From positions 1 to 64,000 of the forward strand of contig CAUDEF010000005.1 in assembly GCA_958448515.1 (NCBI GenBank): a stretch of DNA of 64,000 nt, given 5' to 3'. The stretch comes from an uncultured Phascolarctobacterium sp. (lineage in GTDB: Bacteria > Bacillota > Negativicutes > Acidaminococcales > Acidaminococcaceae). Positions 9,116 to 17,414 of this stretch are shown here, piece after piece; the first letter of the stretch is position 1, and each line of letters starts with the position of its first letter. Both the position numbers and the translations under genes were made by a program. Under the pieces are notes generated by a model. That model worked only from the letters and a program-made list of their open reading frames with translations, ran no database searches and was not told the DNA's origin.

Positions 9116-9201
9116 GCGGTAGTGGCGGAACGGCAGACGCGCTAGCCTCAGGAGCTAGTGGGGGCAACCCCGTGGAGGTTCAAATCCTCTCTACCGCACC
9201 A
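9116..9201 (+). tRNA. tRNA-Leu (anticodon CAG)
   Basis: An 86-base class II tRNA with a GCGGTAG / CTACCGC acceptor stem, discriminator A and encoded CCA. The anticodon loop CTCAGGA lies in a CTAGC / GCTAG stem, giving anticodon CAG (reads CUG). The long variable arm (GGGGGCAACCCC) is typical of leucine tRNA, and the T-arm GGTTCAAATCC is present. Confidence 0.95.
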
Positions 9202-9217
9202 TAAAAACTCCAAATAT

Positions 9218-9303
9218 GCGGTCGTGGTGGAACGGCAGACACGCTACTTTGAGGGGGTAGTGAGGGAGACCTCGTGTGGGTTCAAATCCCACCGACCGCA
9301 CCA
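9218..9303 (+). tRNA. tRNA-Leu (anticodon GAG)
   Basis: An 86-base class II tRNA with acceptor stem GCGGTCG / CGACCGC, discriminator A and encoded CCA. The anticodon loop TTGAGGG gives GAG, which reads CUC and CUU. A long variable arm is present. This is the tRNA expected to be sensed by the T-box leader of leuA at 60262-60545, whose specifier is CTC. Confidence 0.95.
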
Positions 9304-9315
9304 TAGTGGATTATT

Positions 9316-9346
9316 ACTCAAGATGAAAATCTTGAGTTTTTTTATT
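9316..9346 (+). terminator. Intrinsic terminator after the tRNA-Leu pair
   Basis: The perfect stem ACTCAAGAT / ATCTTGAGT with a GAAA loop is followed by a T run. Confidence 0.9.
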
Positions 9347-9368
9347 TTTACGAAGAAGAGGTACAATT

Positions 9369-9692
9369 TTGAATAGCGGATGGCTTAGAATTTTAATAGC
9401 AGGAATATTGGAAATTGTTTGGATTACAGGTTTGAAATATGCAAATGACTATTTTGCATGGATAATAACAATTACCGCCTGGGCTGTATGTTCATATTGT
9501 TTTATTACTGCCAGCAAAACTCTTCCTGTTGGTACAGCATACTGTGTTTTTACAGGCTTGGGAGCGCTGGGAACTGTACTTGTAGAAGTATATGGCTTTG
9601 GAATGGTTTTAGATACTGCAAGATTAATTTTAATAGGTTTTCTGATGACTGGCATTATTGGGCTTAAACTGACCAGTGAAAGGCAGGAATAA
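9369..9692 (+). CDS. ykkC: SMR-family efflux protein, YkkC-type subunit
   Basis: A 107-residue small multidrug resistance protein with four membrane segments. The conserved membrane glutamate is in AGILEIVWITGLK (TM1). TLPVGTAYCVFTGLGALGTVL and GIIGLKLTSE match the YkkC half of the YkkCD pair more closely than single-gene EmrE. SMR proteins exchange protons for cationic drugs or guanidinium. The start is TTG at 9369 with AAGAGG upstream. The partner gene follows 3 bases later, so the functional unit is probably a heteromer. The gene starts 23 bases after the tRNA terminator, and no riboswitch is visible in that gap. Confidence 0.88.
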   Translation: MNSGWLRILIAGILEIVWITGLKYANDYFAWIITITAWAVCSYCFITASKTLPVGTAYCVFTGLGALGTVLVEVYGFGMVLDTARLILIGFLMTGIIGLKLTSERQE

Positions 9693-9695
9693 ATC

Positions 9696-10010
9696 ATGGA
9701 GTGGATATATGTTTTAGGCGCCGGCATACTGGAAGTATTAGGCGTTAATTATATGAATGTCTGGAAGCAGACAGGCAAAAAATCAATTATTGTGCTGCTT
9801 TTTGTTATCTTTATATGCAGCCTGCTGCTTTTGCATCTTGCCATGTATGTTTTGCCTATGAGTATTACCTATGCAGTTTGGACAGGCATTGGTGCTGTAG
9901 GCGGCATAGTGCTCGGTATAGTGAGATATGGTGAAAAGGCTGATTTTTTCAGGATTTTGTTTATGAGTATGATTGTTTTATCAGTAATTGGGTTAAAGCT
10001 GCTTACCTGA
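9696..10010 (+). CDS. ykkD: SMR-family efflux protein, YkkD-type subunit
   Basis: The 104-residue second half of the SMR pair, with four membrane segments. The TM1 glutamate lies in GAGILEVLGVNYMN, followed by PMSITYAVWTGIGAVGG and a VIGLKLL end. These match the YkkD type, which pairs with YkkC and is not active alone in Bacillus. It is tightly coupled to the upstream gene (3-base gap). Whether the substrate is a drug cation or guanidinium cannot be decided from sequence. Confidence 0.88.
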   Translation: MEWIYVLGAGILEVLGVNYMNVWKQTGKKSIIVLLFVIFICSLLLLHLAMYVLPMSITYAVWTGIGAVGGIVLGIVRYGEKADFFRILFMSMIVLSVIGLKLLT

Positions 10011-10076
10011 TATTATATGCAGGAAGTTTTCTTCTGACGTAGAAATAATATTCATCAATATATGGAGGTGAGTACT

Positions 10077-10397
10077 GTGCTGGTAACTACTACAGCTGTT
10101 ATTAAAGGCAGAGAAATTGTCGAATATAAAGGAATTGTTTTTGGAGAAGTTGTTTCCGGTGTTAATTTTATAAAAGATATGTTTTCCGGTATTACTGATA
10201 TTTTAGGCGGCAGAAGCGGAACTTACGAAGATGAGCTGCAAAGTGCAAGAGAAAAGGCTATTGAAGAAATGTGCCAAAGAGCAGAGCGTATGGGCGCAAA
10301 TGCTGTTATCGGAGTAGATGTTGACTATGAGGTACTGGGTAAAGAAAATGGTATGCTGATGGTCAGCGTTTCAGGTACTGCTGTTGTTATAAGGTAA
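10077..10397 (+). CDS. YbjQ family (UPF0145) protein
   Basis: A 106-residue protein of the YbjQ/UPF0145 family, often named putative heavy-metal-binding domain protein. Family features are the [26 protein letters not shown] opening segment, the REKAIEEM(C)[19 protein letters not shown] core and a short final beta strand. I choose the GTG at 10077 because GGAGGTG sits 6 bases before it; an ATG at 10062 would overlap that ribosome site. The function is not established. It is followed by a bidirectional terminator. Confidence 0.88.
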   Translation: MLVTTTAVIKGREIVEYKGIVFGEVVSGVNFIKDMFSGITDILGGRSGTYEDELQSAREKAIEEMCQRAERMGANAVIGVDVDYEVLGKENGMLMVSVSGTAVVIR

Positions 10398-10434
10398 AAA
10401 AAGAGGTGTTTCAAAAGAAACACCTCTTTTTTTG
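10396..10434. terminator. Bidirectional terminator
   Basis: A 13-bp perfect stem AAAGAGGTGTTTC / GAAACACCTCTTT with AAAA loop and A/T flanks separates the YbjQ gene and the converging DUF401 gene. Confidence 0.92.
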
Positions 10435-10438
10435 TTAT

Positions 10439-11656
10439 TTACCATGTAAAGTAAGTATAGATGCTGAAAACAGTAAGGATAATAAATTCAATCAGCATAA
10501 TAGGCTTTAATGTTCTGAAAAAGTTTGCTTTGAAATAATCAAGAGTAACAACAAGACACATATGCGTAGGTGTAAGCATCTGTCCTGCTACACCAAAGGC
10601 CATAGCAACTCCCGCCAGGTTTAAATTGCCTGTGGACATGGCTGCTACAATTGGCATAACTATAGCAACATGACCCTGAGAAAGTCCGGTTAAAACACCG
10701 ATTATAAATGAGATGCAGGCAATAATTACAGGTACCGGAAGCGGTGAGGACTGAAATGCTGTAACGATTTCTGTAAGAACATTAGTAACAGTAAGTATTT
10801 GAATAAAATATAAAATGCACATTACGTTAATGAACATTTTTAAGTCCAATGCGCCAAAGATAACCTCTTTGGCATTAACGAAACGGCTGGTCTGCTGCAG
10901 AACAAAGAACATAGCCAAAGTTACAAGTCCCATGGACAGAGAAGCGTTAAAATCAAAAAATACAACAAGCACAAAAGTTAAAATAACAGGGGCAAGAGAC
11001 AGATATAAATCGAACATATTATGCTTATGTTCTTCCGGGTCAATATCTGAAACTTTTGCTGGCTGAGCTTTTATCGGACGAATAAGAATAATCCAGCCGA
11101 CAAAGAAAGCAAGAAATGTGAGCCAGCACAGATGCATAAGAAAGTCACTGAAAGCCACGCCAGCTATGCTGCAGGCCATAATCATACCGGGGATAATAGG
11201 ACTGGAGTATTCAAAGATATGTCTGAACCAGAAATTTATGGCTGCCTTATGATCCACATCAAGGGTTGTTGATTTTGCGGCTTCTTCTACTATTGGTGCT
11301 GAAAAACGTGCGCCGCCAAGTGAAGGCAGCAGGCCAAGAAAAGCAGGCATAACAGCTAACGTAAATTTGGTGCTGGAAAATATTTTTTGCAGAGCATTAA
11401 CCATACCGCTTAAAGCTCCGCTGGTACGCAGTTCAATTTCCAGGCACATAACAAAGTATAGAGCAAATAATATGTCATATGTTCTGCTCAAAGACAGTGT
11501 TTCAGTAAAAGCCTGTACTAAAAATTCCGGCTGCGTGCTTTTGACAAGCCAGATAAAAAGTCCGCCGGCAAGCATACAGGGACCGATAGGAATATGCCTG
11601 CGCAGCATAAACAGGATAATAAGCATACTTATGGTCAGCAATATAAATATATTCAT
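10439..11656 (-). CDS. DUF401 family integral membrane protein (putative transporter)
   Basis: A 405-residue protein with about ten hydrophobic segments. The LLPSLGGARFSAPIVEEAAK loop at about 114-133, the second-half SQGHVAIVMPIVA and the TPTHMCLVVTLDYFK motif fit the DUF401 family, which looks like a carboxylate or ion-transporter-like permease with two inverted halves. The substrate is unknown. The start at 11656 has TAAGGAG 8 bases upstream; a longer reading to 11716 has no ribosome site. It is monocistronic and divergent from the Septu genes. Confidence 0.8.
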   Translation of the reverse strand: MNIFILLTISMLIILFMLRRHIPIGPCMLAGGLFIWLVKSTQPEFLVQAFTETLSLSRTYDILFALYFVMCLEIELRTSGALSGMVNALQKIFSSTKFTLAVMPAFLGLLPSLGGARFSAPIVEEAAKSTTLDVDHKAAINFWFRHIFEYSSPIIPGMIMACSIAGVAFSDFLMHLCWLTFLAFFVGWIILIRPIKAQPAKVSDIDPEEHKHNMFDLYLSLAPVILTFVLVVFFDFNASLSMGLVTLAMFFVLQQTSRFVNAKEVIFGALDLKMFINVMCILYFIQILTVTNVLTEIVTAFQSSPLPVPVIIACISFIIGVLTGLSQGHVAIVMPIVAAMSTGNLNLAGVAMAFGVAGQMLTPTHMCLVVTLDYFKANFFRTLKPIMLIEFIILTVFSIYTYFTW

Positions 11657-11734
11657 TACAATTCTCCTTATTTTCAATATTTTCATATTATACACCTGCA
11701 AAAAATTTTTTGGCAAATATTTTTGCAGAATAGT

Positions 11735-11764
11735 TTAAATAGCTTACTTTTTGGGTTTATAATG
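11735..11764 (+). promoter_or_regulatory. Probable promoter of the Septu operon
   Basis: TTTAAA, an 18-base spacer and a perfect TATAAT lie 30 bases before ptuA. The -35 is weak. Confidence 0.45.
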
Positions 11765-11794
11765 TAAATATATAAACAAAACGGAGGAATTAAA

Positions 11795-13144
11795 ATGCGT
11801 ATTTCAAAATTACATTTACAAAATTTCCGTTGTTATAATGAATTGGATATAGATTTTAATAAAAGTATGACAGTAATTGTTGGCGAAAATGGCAAGGGCA
11901 AAACAGCTATTTTGGATGCTCTTGCGGTTTCTCTGAGTCCCTATTTAAATGCTTTTGATATTAAAGGCAGAAATATGACTGAAAAGGATGTGCGTAAGAT
12001 AAAGGATGCCGGCTGTGACGGTGAACTGAGAATTCTGCGTATGAAAAATAAATTGCCAGTGACTATTGAGGTTGAGGGCGAAACGTCTTTTGGCGAAACT
12101 ATTTCATGGAAGAGAGAACTTAAATCCGCTAAAGGCAGAACAACTTCCGTAAATGCTAAAAAACTGAGTGAGCATGGCCGCAAGCTGTGGCATATGGTAA
12201 ACGGCAATAATGATGAGAAGGTTATTTTGCCTGTTGTTGCTTATTACGGAACAAGCCGTATGTGGAATGACAGTAAGCTGTTTGGAAACAGAAAGATTGT
12301 TGATTTGGAGCGTTATGTAGGCTATGAAGAATGTCTGGAACCATCTTCTTCCTATAATACCTTTGGGCAGTGGTTCAGATATGCAGTCCTCAGTGCTGCT
12401 GAATTTTCCAGATATATTGCTGAAACGGGAGAAAACAAAGAAAATCCTTACGCCATGATCTTAAAAGCTGTACGTCAGGCTGTTACAACCTGCTTAAAGA
12501 GCATGGGCTGGAATAATATAGATTACAGCTTTGCGCTGCAGGATTTTGTGATTTGTCATCCTGATATGGGTGAGCTTACTATTGATGCCTTAAGTGATGG
12601 TGCAAGAAGTATTATCAGTCTGGCAGCGGACCTGTCCTATCGTATGGTAAGACTTAATCCTGATTTGGGATGCAGGGCTGTACTCGACACTCCCGGTATT
12701 GTGCTTATAGATGAAGTGGATATGCATTTGCATCCATCATGGCAGCAGACAGTTTTATACGATTTGCAGCAGGCTTTTCCCAAAGTTCAGTTTATTGTAA
12801 CTACACATAGCCCGCAGGTATTGAGTACCGTAACAGCAGACAGTATTCGTGTTTTGCGCTGGGATAAGGCCTTTGAAGGTGTTTATAAGCCGGAATTTTC
12901 TCTGGGTGCGGAAAGCTATCAGTTACTGAAAGACATTCAAAATGTAGATACCAGACCTCAGGCTCTGCCAATAGTAAAAGATCTGAAAAAGTATCTTGAT
13001 CTTGTAAGTGATGATAAATGGGATACCAAAGAAGCACTGGAATTAAGGAAAAAACTTGATGACTGGGCTAAAGGCCATGAACCTGCTCTGGTGAAGGCAG
13101 ATTTTGATATCAGGATGCGTGCTTTCAGGAGAAATAAACGATGA
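11795..13144 (+). CDS. ptuA: Septu defence ATPase PtuA (SMC/RecF-like AAA ATPase)
   Basis: A 449-residue ATPase of the overcoming-lysogenization/RecF-like class. The N-terminal LHLQNFRCYNELDIDF leads into Walker A (GENGKGKT, 30-37). An insert of about 200 residues follows, then the ABC signature LSDGARS (266-272), Walker B IVLIDEVD (302-309), HLHPSWQQ and the switch histidine in TTHSPQ (about 338). The stop codon overlaps the start of the HNH nuclease gene in an ATGA, so the two are coupled. ATPase plus this nuclease type is the definition of Septu, an anti-phage system in which the ATPase restrains and positions the nuclease. A stand-alone repair ATPase is the alternative; the partner makes that unlikely. 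An ACGGAGG ribosome site precedes the ATG. Confidence 0.85.
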   Translation: MRISKLHLQNFRCYNELDIDFNKSMTVIVGENGKGKTAILDALAVSLSPYLNAFDIKGRNMTEKDVRKIKDAGCDGELRILRMKNKLPVTIEVEGETSFGETISWKRELKSAKGRTTSVNAKKLSEHGRKLWHMVNGNNDEKVILPVVAYYGTSRMWNDSKLFGNRKIVDLERYVGYEECLEPSSSYNTFGQWFRYAVLSAAEFSRYIAETGENKENPYAMILKAVRQAVTTCLKSMGWNNIDYSFALQDFVICHPDMGELTIDALSDGARSIISLAADLSYRMVRLNPDLGCRAVLDTPGIVLIDEVDMHLHPSWQQTVLYDLQQAFPKVQFIVTTHSPQVLSTVTADSIRVLRWDKAFEGVYKPEFSLGAESYQLLKDIQNVDTRPQALPIVKDLKKYLDLVSDDKWDTKEALELRKKLDDWAKGHEPALVKADFDIRMRAFRRNKR

Positions 13145-13920
13145 AGCGCATTTATAAAAGAAGTGAAGAACCGGAGATACTGAAAAGTTATCGGGAGCAG
13201 TATCCTGATGAATTATGGGAACATTTCAGACGTCGGGCGCGAAAAGGCTACAGGCAGGTAAAAAAAGCAATACTGGAAGATCAGCATGGTCTGTGCGCAT
13301 ATTGTGAGATTGGCATTAAATTTGCCAAAAATGAAAATGAAGTTGATGATTTCAGGGTTGAGCATTTTTATCCCAAAGCAGGCACCAATGAAAGTGAACA
13401 TAACTACCATCTGGACTGGAAAAACCTTTTGGGAGTTTGTCATGGCGGCAGCCAGCCGGGTGTGCCTGATTATGAATGGCGATATTCTTCCAGAAAAAAT
13501 GACCGCAGCTGCGATGTTCCCAAAGGCGGCAAAGAGATTACCAAAAGAATATTAAATCCTACCATGATTCCCGCTGATGTCAGACTGTTTCGTTATGCTG
13601 AGCACAGCGGCAGGATGTATGTTGATGAAGATACATGTCCTGTGGAATTGCAGAAAAAGGCGCGCAATACAATAAGAGAATTAAATCTTAATGCGCCGCG
13701 TCTGATGCGTATGCGCAAAAATGTTATCAGCAGGCTTGATGAGGAGGTTCTTTTTTATCTGGAAAAGGGAGTGAGCCTGGAGGATGCTATGTCATACATG
13801 GCAGAGGCCTTAATGTGCCTAAATGATGATGGAAAATGCATTCCGTTTTTTACTGTTGCACGCTGGTTTTTAGGGCAGGCAGCAGAAAAAGTTCTGGCTG
13901 AGAAAAATTATCGGTTTTAA
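13141..13920 (+). CDS. ptuB: Septu HNH endonuclease PtuB (TIGR02646-like)
   Basis: A 259-residue HNH nuclease. The zinc-ribbon cysteines C52 and C55 (LCAYCE), the HNH core VEHFYPK (H75), the DWKNLLGVC segment (N95, C100) and a later cysteine C124 (RSCDVPKGG) match the retron- and Septu-associated HNH family. The family's later ILNP, LFRY...GRMYVDE and RELNLNAPRLMRMR motifs are also present. It would cut nucleic acid of infected cells or phage when released by PtuA. It overlaps ptuA by 4 bases. No reverse transcriptase or retron RNA lies nearby, so this is plain Septu rather than a retron. Confidence 0.87.
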   Translation: MKRIYKRSEEPEILKSYREQYPDELWEHFRRRARKGYRQVKKAILEDQHGLCAYCEIGIKFAKNENEVDDFRVEHFYPKAGTNESEHNYHLDWKNLLGVCHGGSQPGVPDYEWRYSSRKNDRSCDVPKGGKEITKRILNPTMIPADVRLFRYAEHSGRMYVDEDTCPVELQKKARNTIRELNLNAPRLMRMRKNVISRLDEEVLFYLEKGVSLEDAMSYMAEALMCLNDDGKCIPFFTVARWFLGQAAEKVLAEKNYRF

Positions 13921-13929
13921 GAAGTAAAT

Positions 13930-13962
13930 CCTGGCAGAAGTGTTTTCTGGCAGGATTTTTCT
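13930..13962 (+). terminator. Probable intrinsic terminator after ptuB
   Basis: The stem CCTGGCAGAA / TTCTGGCAGG has one internal mismatch and is followed by ATTTTTCT. Confidence 0.65.
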
Positions 13963-14031
13963 GTAATTAAGCGAATACTAATAACGTATTGGGTGATATT
14001 TATTTTCTTTGCATATAAAGGAGAGTTAGTA

Positions 14032-15399
14032 ATGGAAGTTACAAATAAGGCATTTAAGGCATATGATGTACGAGGAGTATACCCTGATGAAGTAAATGAA
14101 GAACTGGCATACAGAGTAGGAAGAATTTTTTCTGCCATGTTTGCGGCGGAAACCGTTGTAGTAGGACACGATATTCGTCTCAGCGGCAGAAATCTTGTCA
14201 ATGCTCTGACAGAGGGACTGCAGCATGGCGGCACCAAAGTTCTTGATATTGGTCAGTGCGGAACAGAAATGATTTATTTTGCTACCGCACATTTAAATGC
14301 TGATGGCGGTATTATGGTTACTGCCAGCCATAATCCTAAAGAATATAATGGCATGAAATTGGTTCGCAAGGGCGCAAGACCTATTTCTGGAGATACAGGA
14401 CTGAAAGAAATTGGTGAAATGGCTGCTTCTGCTAATTTCGCTCATTGTCTCGTGTCAGGAAAAACCATGGGGACCGTAGAGCAGGTTGATATTATGCCTG
14501 CGTATATTGAGCATTTGCTTACTTATGTTGATAAAAGTGTTTTGAAACCCATGAAGATTGTTGCCAATCCGGGTAATGGCGGTGCCGGCCCTGTTTTTAA
14601 AGAGCTGGCAAAATATCTGCCTTTTGAATTTATCAGTATCAATGAGCAGCCGGATGGAACCTTTCCAAATGGAGTGCCCAATCCTTTGCTGATTCCAAAC
14701 AGAGAGGCTACTGCCAAAGTAGTGCGGGAAAATAAGGCTGATCTTGGTATTGCCTGGGATGGAGATTTTGACAGATGCTTCCTGTTTGACGAAAAAGCAC
14801 AGTTCATTGAAGGTTACTATATAGTTGGTTTGCTGGCAGAAGTATTTTTAAACAAAGAACCCGGTGCGAAGATTATGTATGATCCTCGTTTAACCTGGAA
14901 TACTGAGGATATTTTAGAGCGTGACGGCGGTGTGCCTGTACGCTGCAAAAGCGGTCACGCGTTTATGAAAGAATGTATGCGTGCCAACGGGGTTTTGTAC
15001 GGAGGAGAAATGTCTGCTCACCACTATTTCCGTGATTTTTCCTATTGCGACAGCGGCATGATTCCATGGCTTTTGGTAACAGAGTTAATGTGCCGTACAG
15101 GTAAAAAGTTATCTGAACTTGTAGAAGAAAGAATGAATCTTTATCCGTGCAGCGGAGAAATAAACAGAAAAGTTACTGATGCACCGAAGATTTTGCAGAC
15201 TTTAAGCGAAAAATATGCTGATGGCAAGCAGGATACTATGGATGGCTTAAGTGTAGCTTATGCGGACTGGCGTTTTAATGTACGCACCTCCAATACGGAG
15301 CCTGTAATGCGTCTGAATGTAGAAACAAAAGGCAATCAGGAATTATTGGCTGCAAAAACAGCAGAGATTTTAGCTGTTATCGGCGGCGAAGAAGCTTAA
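14032..15399 (+). CDS. Phosphomannomutase/phosphoglucomutase
   Basis: A 455-residue alpha-D-phosphohexomutase that interconverts 1- and 6-phosphates of glucose or mannose. Four-domain family motifs are in order: [11 protein letters not shown], the phosphoserine loop [11 protein letters not shown] (Ser99), the metal loop DGDFDR (Asp243, 245, 247), the sugar-binding [10 protein letters not shown] and the phosphate loop RTSNTEP. The GEMSAHH form fits dual PMM/PGM enzymes. The start at 14032 has AAAGGAGA 8 bases upstream; a longer reading from 13993 has no such site. It heads a sugar-nucleotide operon with galU and galE, supplying glucose-1-phosphate for cell-surface polysaccharides. Confidence 0.93.
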   Translation: MEVTNKAFKAYDVRGVYPDEVNEELAYRVGRIFSAMFAAETVVVGHDIRLSGRNLVNALTEGLQHGGTKVLDIGQCGTEMIYFATAHLNADGGIMVTASHNPKEYNGMKLVRKGARPISGDTGLKEIGEMAASANFAHCLVSGKTMGTVEQVDIMPAYIEHLLTYVDKSVLKPMKIVANPGNGGAGPVFKELAKYLPFEFISINEQPDGTFPNGVPNPLLIPNREATAKVVRENKADLGIAWDGDFDRCFLFDEKAQFIEGYYIVGLLAEVFLNKEPGAKIMYDPRLTWNTEDILERDGGVPVRCKSGHAFMKECMRANGVLYGGEMSAHHYFRDFSYCDSGMIPWLLVTELMCRTGKKLSELVEERMNLYPCSGEINRKVTDAPKILQTLSEKYADGKQDTMDGLSVAYADWRFNVRTSNTEPVMRLNVETKGNQELLAAKTAEILAVIGGEEA

Positions 15400-15421
15400 T
15401 TTTAAATACAGGAGATTTATG

Positions 15422-16306
15422 ATGATAAAAAAAGTACGTAAAGCAGTTATACCGGCTGCAGGCCTGGGAACAAGATTTTTGCCTGCGACTAAAGCAACTC
15501 CAAAGGAAATGCTGCCCATTGTCGATAAGCCTACTATTCAATATATTATTGAAGAGGCTTTGGCTTCCGGTATTGAGGATATTTTGATTATCACAGGACG
15601 CAGCAAACGTGCCATAGAAGATCATTTTGACCGCAGCATTGAGCTGGAGCTTAATCTGGAAGCCGGCGGCAAAATAAGTGAGCTGGAAATGGTGAAAAAG
15701 ATTTCCGATATTCGCATTCACTATATTCGTCAGAAAGAGCCCCGCGGATTGGGTCATGCTATTTTATGTGCTCAGCAGTTTATTGCTGATGAACCCTTTG
15801 CTGTTTTGCTGGGTGACGATGTAGTTGACAGCGATGTTCCGGCATTGAAACAGCTGATTGATGTTTATGATAAAACAGGCTCCAGCGTACTGGGTGTTCA
15901 GGAAGTTCCGCAGGAGAAGGTTTCTTCTTACGGTATTGTTGCTTCTGAACCGACGGAGGAAGCAAGAACATTTACTGTAAAGGACATGGTTGAAAAACCA
16001 AAAGCAGCAGAGGCTCCCTCCCGTTTGGCTGTACTTGGACGCTATGTAATTAATCCGGAAATTTTCCCGATTCTGGAAAAAACCAGGCCCGGACGCGGTA
16101 ATGAAATTCAGCTTACTGATGCATTAAAAGTTTTGGCTAAAGAGCAGACCATGTATGCTTACAATTTTGAAGGCCGCCGTTATGATGTTGGCGATAAACA
16201 GGGATTTTTGGAGGCAACAGTTGAGATGGCATTGAAACGTGACGATTTGCGCGATAAATTTTTGGCATATCTTAACGATATTGTTGCCAAAGAAAATGCC
16301 AGATGA
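15422..16306 (+). CDS. galU: UTP-glucose-1-phosphate uridylyltransferase
   Basis: GalU joins UTP and glucose-1-phosphate to UDP-glucose. It is 294 residues, the usual family size. The nucleotide-binding signature [18 protein letters not shown] and the [10 protein letters not shown] segment open the protein; [17 protein letters not shown] and the [10 protein letters not shown] motif follow. Two adjacent ATGs exist (15419 and 15422). GGAGA sits 6 bases before the second, which I prefer. It lies between the phosphohexomutase and galE in one operon, so the three enzymes run glucose-6-P to glucose-1-P to UDP-glucose to UDP-galactose. Confidence 0.96.
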   Translation: MIKKVRKAVIPAAGLGTRFLPATKATPKEMLPIVDKPTIQYIIEEALASGIEDILIITGRSKRAIEDHFDRSIELELNLEAGGKISELEMVKKISDIRIHYIRQKEPRGLGHAILCAQQFIADEPFAVLLGDDVVDSDVPALKQLIDVYDKTGSSVLGVQEVPQEKVSSYGIVASEPTEEARTFTVKDMVEKPKAAEAPSRLAVLGRYVINPEIFPILEKTRPGRGNEIQLTDALKVLAKEQTMYAYNFEGRRYDVGDKQGFLEATVEMALKRDDLRDKFLAYLNDIVAKENAR

Positions 16307-16324
16307 TCAGTGAAGGAGTTAGTT

Positions 16325-17317
16325 ATGAATAATATATTAGTAACAGGCGGTGCCGGTTATATTGGCTCTCATGTAGTACAGGAGCTGAAAAAAAGTGGTT
16401 TTACGCCTATTGTTTATGATAATCTCTCTACAGGTCATGCAGCCGCAGTGCCTGAGGATGTGCAGTTAGTAGAAGGCGATATTCATGATGTTGGTTTTGC
16501 CAAGCACATTATGGAGCAGTTTTCTATTGATGCGGTAATGCATTTTGCTGCCAACAGCCTTGTAGGAGAATCAATGGAAAATCCTGCCAAGTATTATTTT
16601 AATAATGTGGAAGGGTCCTTTCATCTGCTTGAGGCCATGCGTGGTGCAGGTGTAGACAGAATGGTTTTTTCTTCAACAGCGGCTGTTTATGGTGAGCCTG
16701 AAGAAGTACCTATCAAAGAGGACAGCAGATTAAATCCTACTAATGTTTACGGCAGAACTAAACTGATGATTGAAAATATGCTGGCTGACTATGATATGGC
16801 TTATGAAATGCGTTATGTAGCTTTGCGTTATTTTAATGCGGCTGGTGCAGCTCAGGAAGGCAATATCGGTGAAGATCACAGTCCGGAAAGTCATCTTATT
16901 CCTTTAGTATTAAAAACAGCTCAGGGAGTACGCAAGCATGTTGCTATCTTTGGCACTGATTATGCTACTGCTGATGGTACCTGCGTACGTGATTATGTTC
17001 ATGTGTGCGATCTTGCCAGAGCTCATGTACTGGCGTTAAAGCATTTGCTGAGCGGAGGTGCCAGCAGGGTTTATAATCTTGGCAGTGAAAATGGTTTCAG
17101 TGTACGAGAGATAATTGACAGCGCCAAAAAAGTTACCGGTGTTGATTTTACTGTGCTTGAAGAAGCAAGACGCGCCGGTGATCCTGCAGTTTTAATTGCA
17201 TCTTCTGAAAAAATTCGTCAGGAATTAGGCTGGACTGCAGTCAACAGCAGTGTGGAAGAAGTTATCAGCACTGCATGGAACTGGCATAAAAATCATCCGC
17301 GTGGATATGAAGGATAA
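16325..17317 (+). CDS. galE: UDP-glucose 4-epimerase
   Basis: GalE interconverts UDP-glucose and UDP-galactose with tightly bound NAD. It is 330 residues, of the extended SDR family. The Rossmann motif TGGAGYIGSH is at 7-16; MHFAANSLVGES and the catalytic YGRTK (Tyr142, Lys146) follow; the C-terminus has GDPAVLIASSEKIRQELGW. The start ATG at 16325 has AAGGAG 5 bases upstream. It ends the sugar-nucleotide operon at a strong terminator. Confidence 0.96.
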   Translation: MNNILVTGGAGYIGSHVVQELKKSGFTPIVYDNLSTGHAAAVPEDVQLVEGDIHDVGFAKHIMEQFSIDAVMHFAANSLVGESMENPAKYYFNNVEGSFHLLEAMRGAGVDRMVFSSTAAVYGEPEEVPIKEDSRLNPTNVYGRTKLMIENMLADYDMAYEMRYVALRYFNAAGAAQEGNIGEDHSPESHLIPLVLKTAQGVRKHVAIFGTDYATADGTCVRDYVHVCDLARAHVLALKHLLSGGASRVYNLGSENGFSVREIIDSAKKVTGVDFTVLEEARRAGDPAVLIASSEKIRQELGWTAVNSSVEEVISTAWNWHKNHPRGYEG

Positions 17318-17323
17318 TAAGCT

Positions 17324-17352
17324 GCCGCCTGCTTGTAGCAGGCGGCTTTTTG
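17324..17352 (+). terminator. Intrinsic terminator after galE
   Basis: The GC-rich perfect stem GCCGCCTGC / GCAGGCGGC with a TTGTA loop is followed by TTTTTGCTTTT. Confidence 0.93.
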
Positions 17353-17414
17353 CTTTTGGAGACAAATTTTGTTAAAATAATATCTCGGAAATATTTTTTA
17401 TAAAGGATAGAATT

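Noticed and set aside
9304..9368. Guanidine (ykkC) riboswitch before the SMR pair
   Set aside because: Only the tRNA terminator and a ribosome site fit in the 65 bases.
9158..9376. 72-codon open frame across both tRNA-Leu genes
   Set aside because: The sequence is explained by the two tRNAs and a terminator.
11700..13960. Retron or larger defence island around ptuA-ptuB
   Set aside because: No reverse transcriptase, retron RNA, restriction or mobile gene lies on either side; the flanks are ordinary metabolism.
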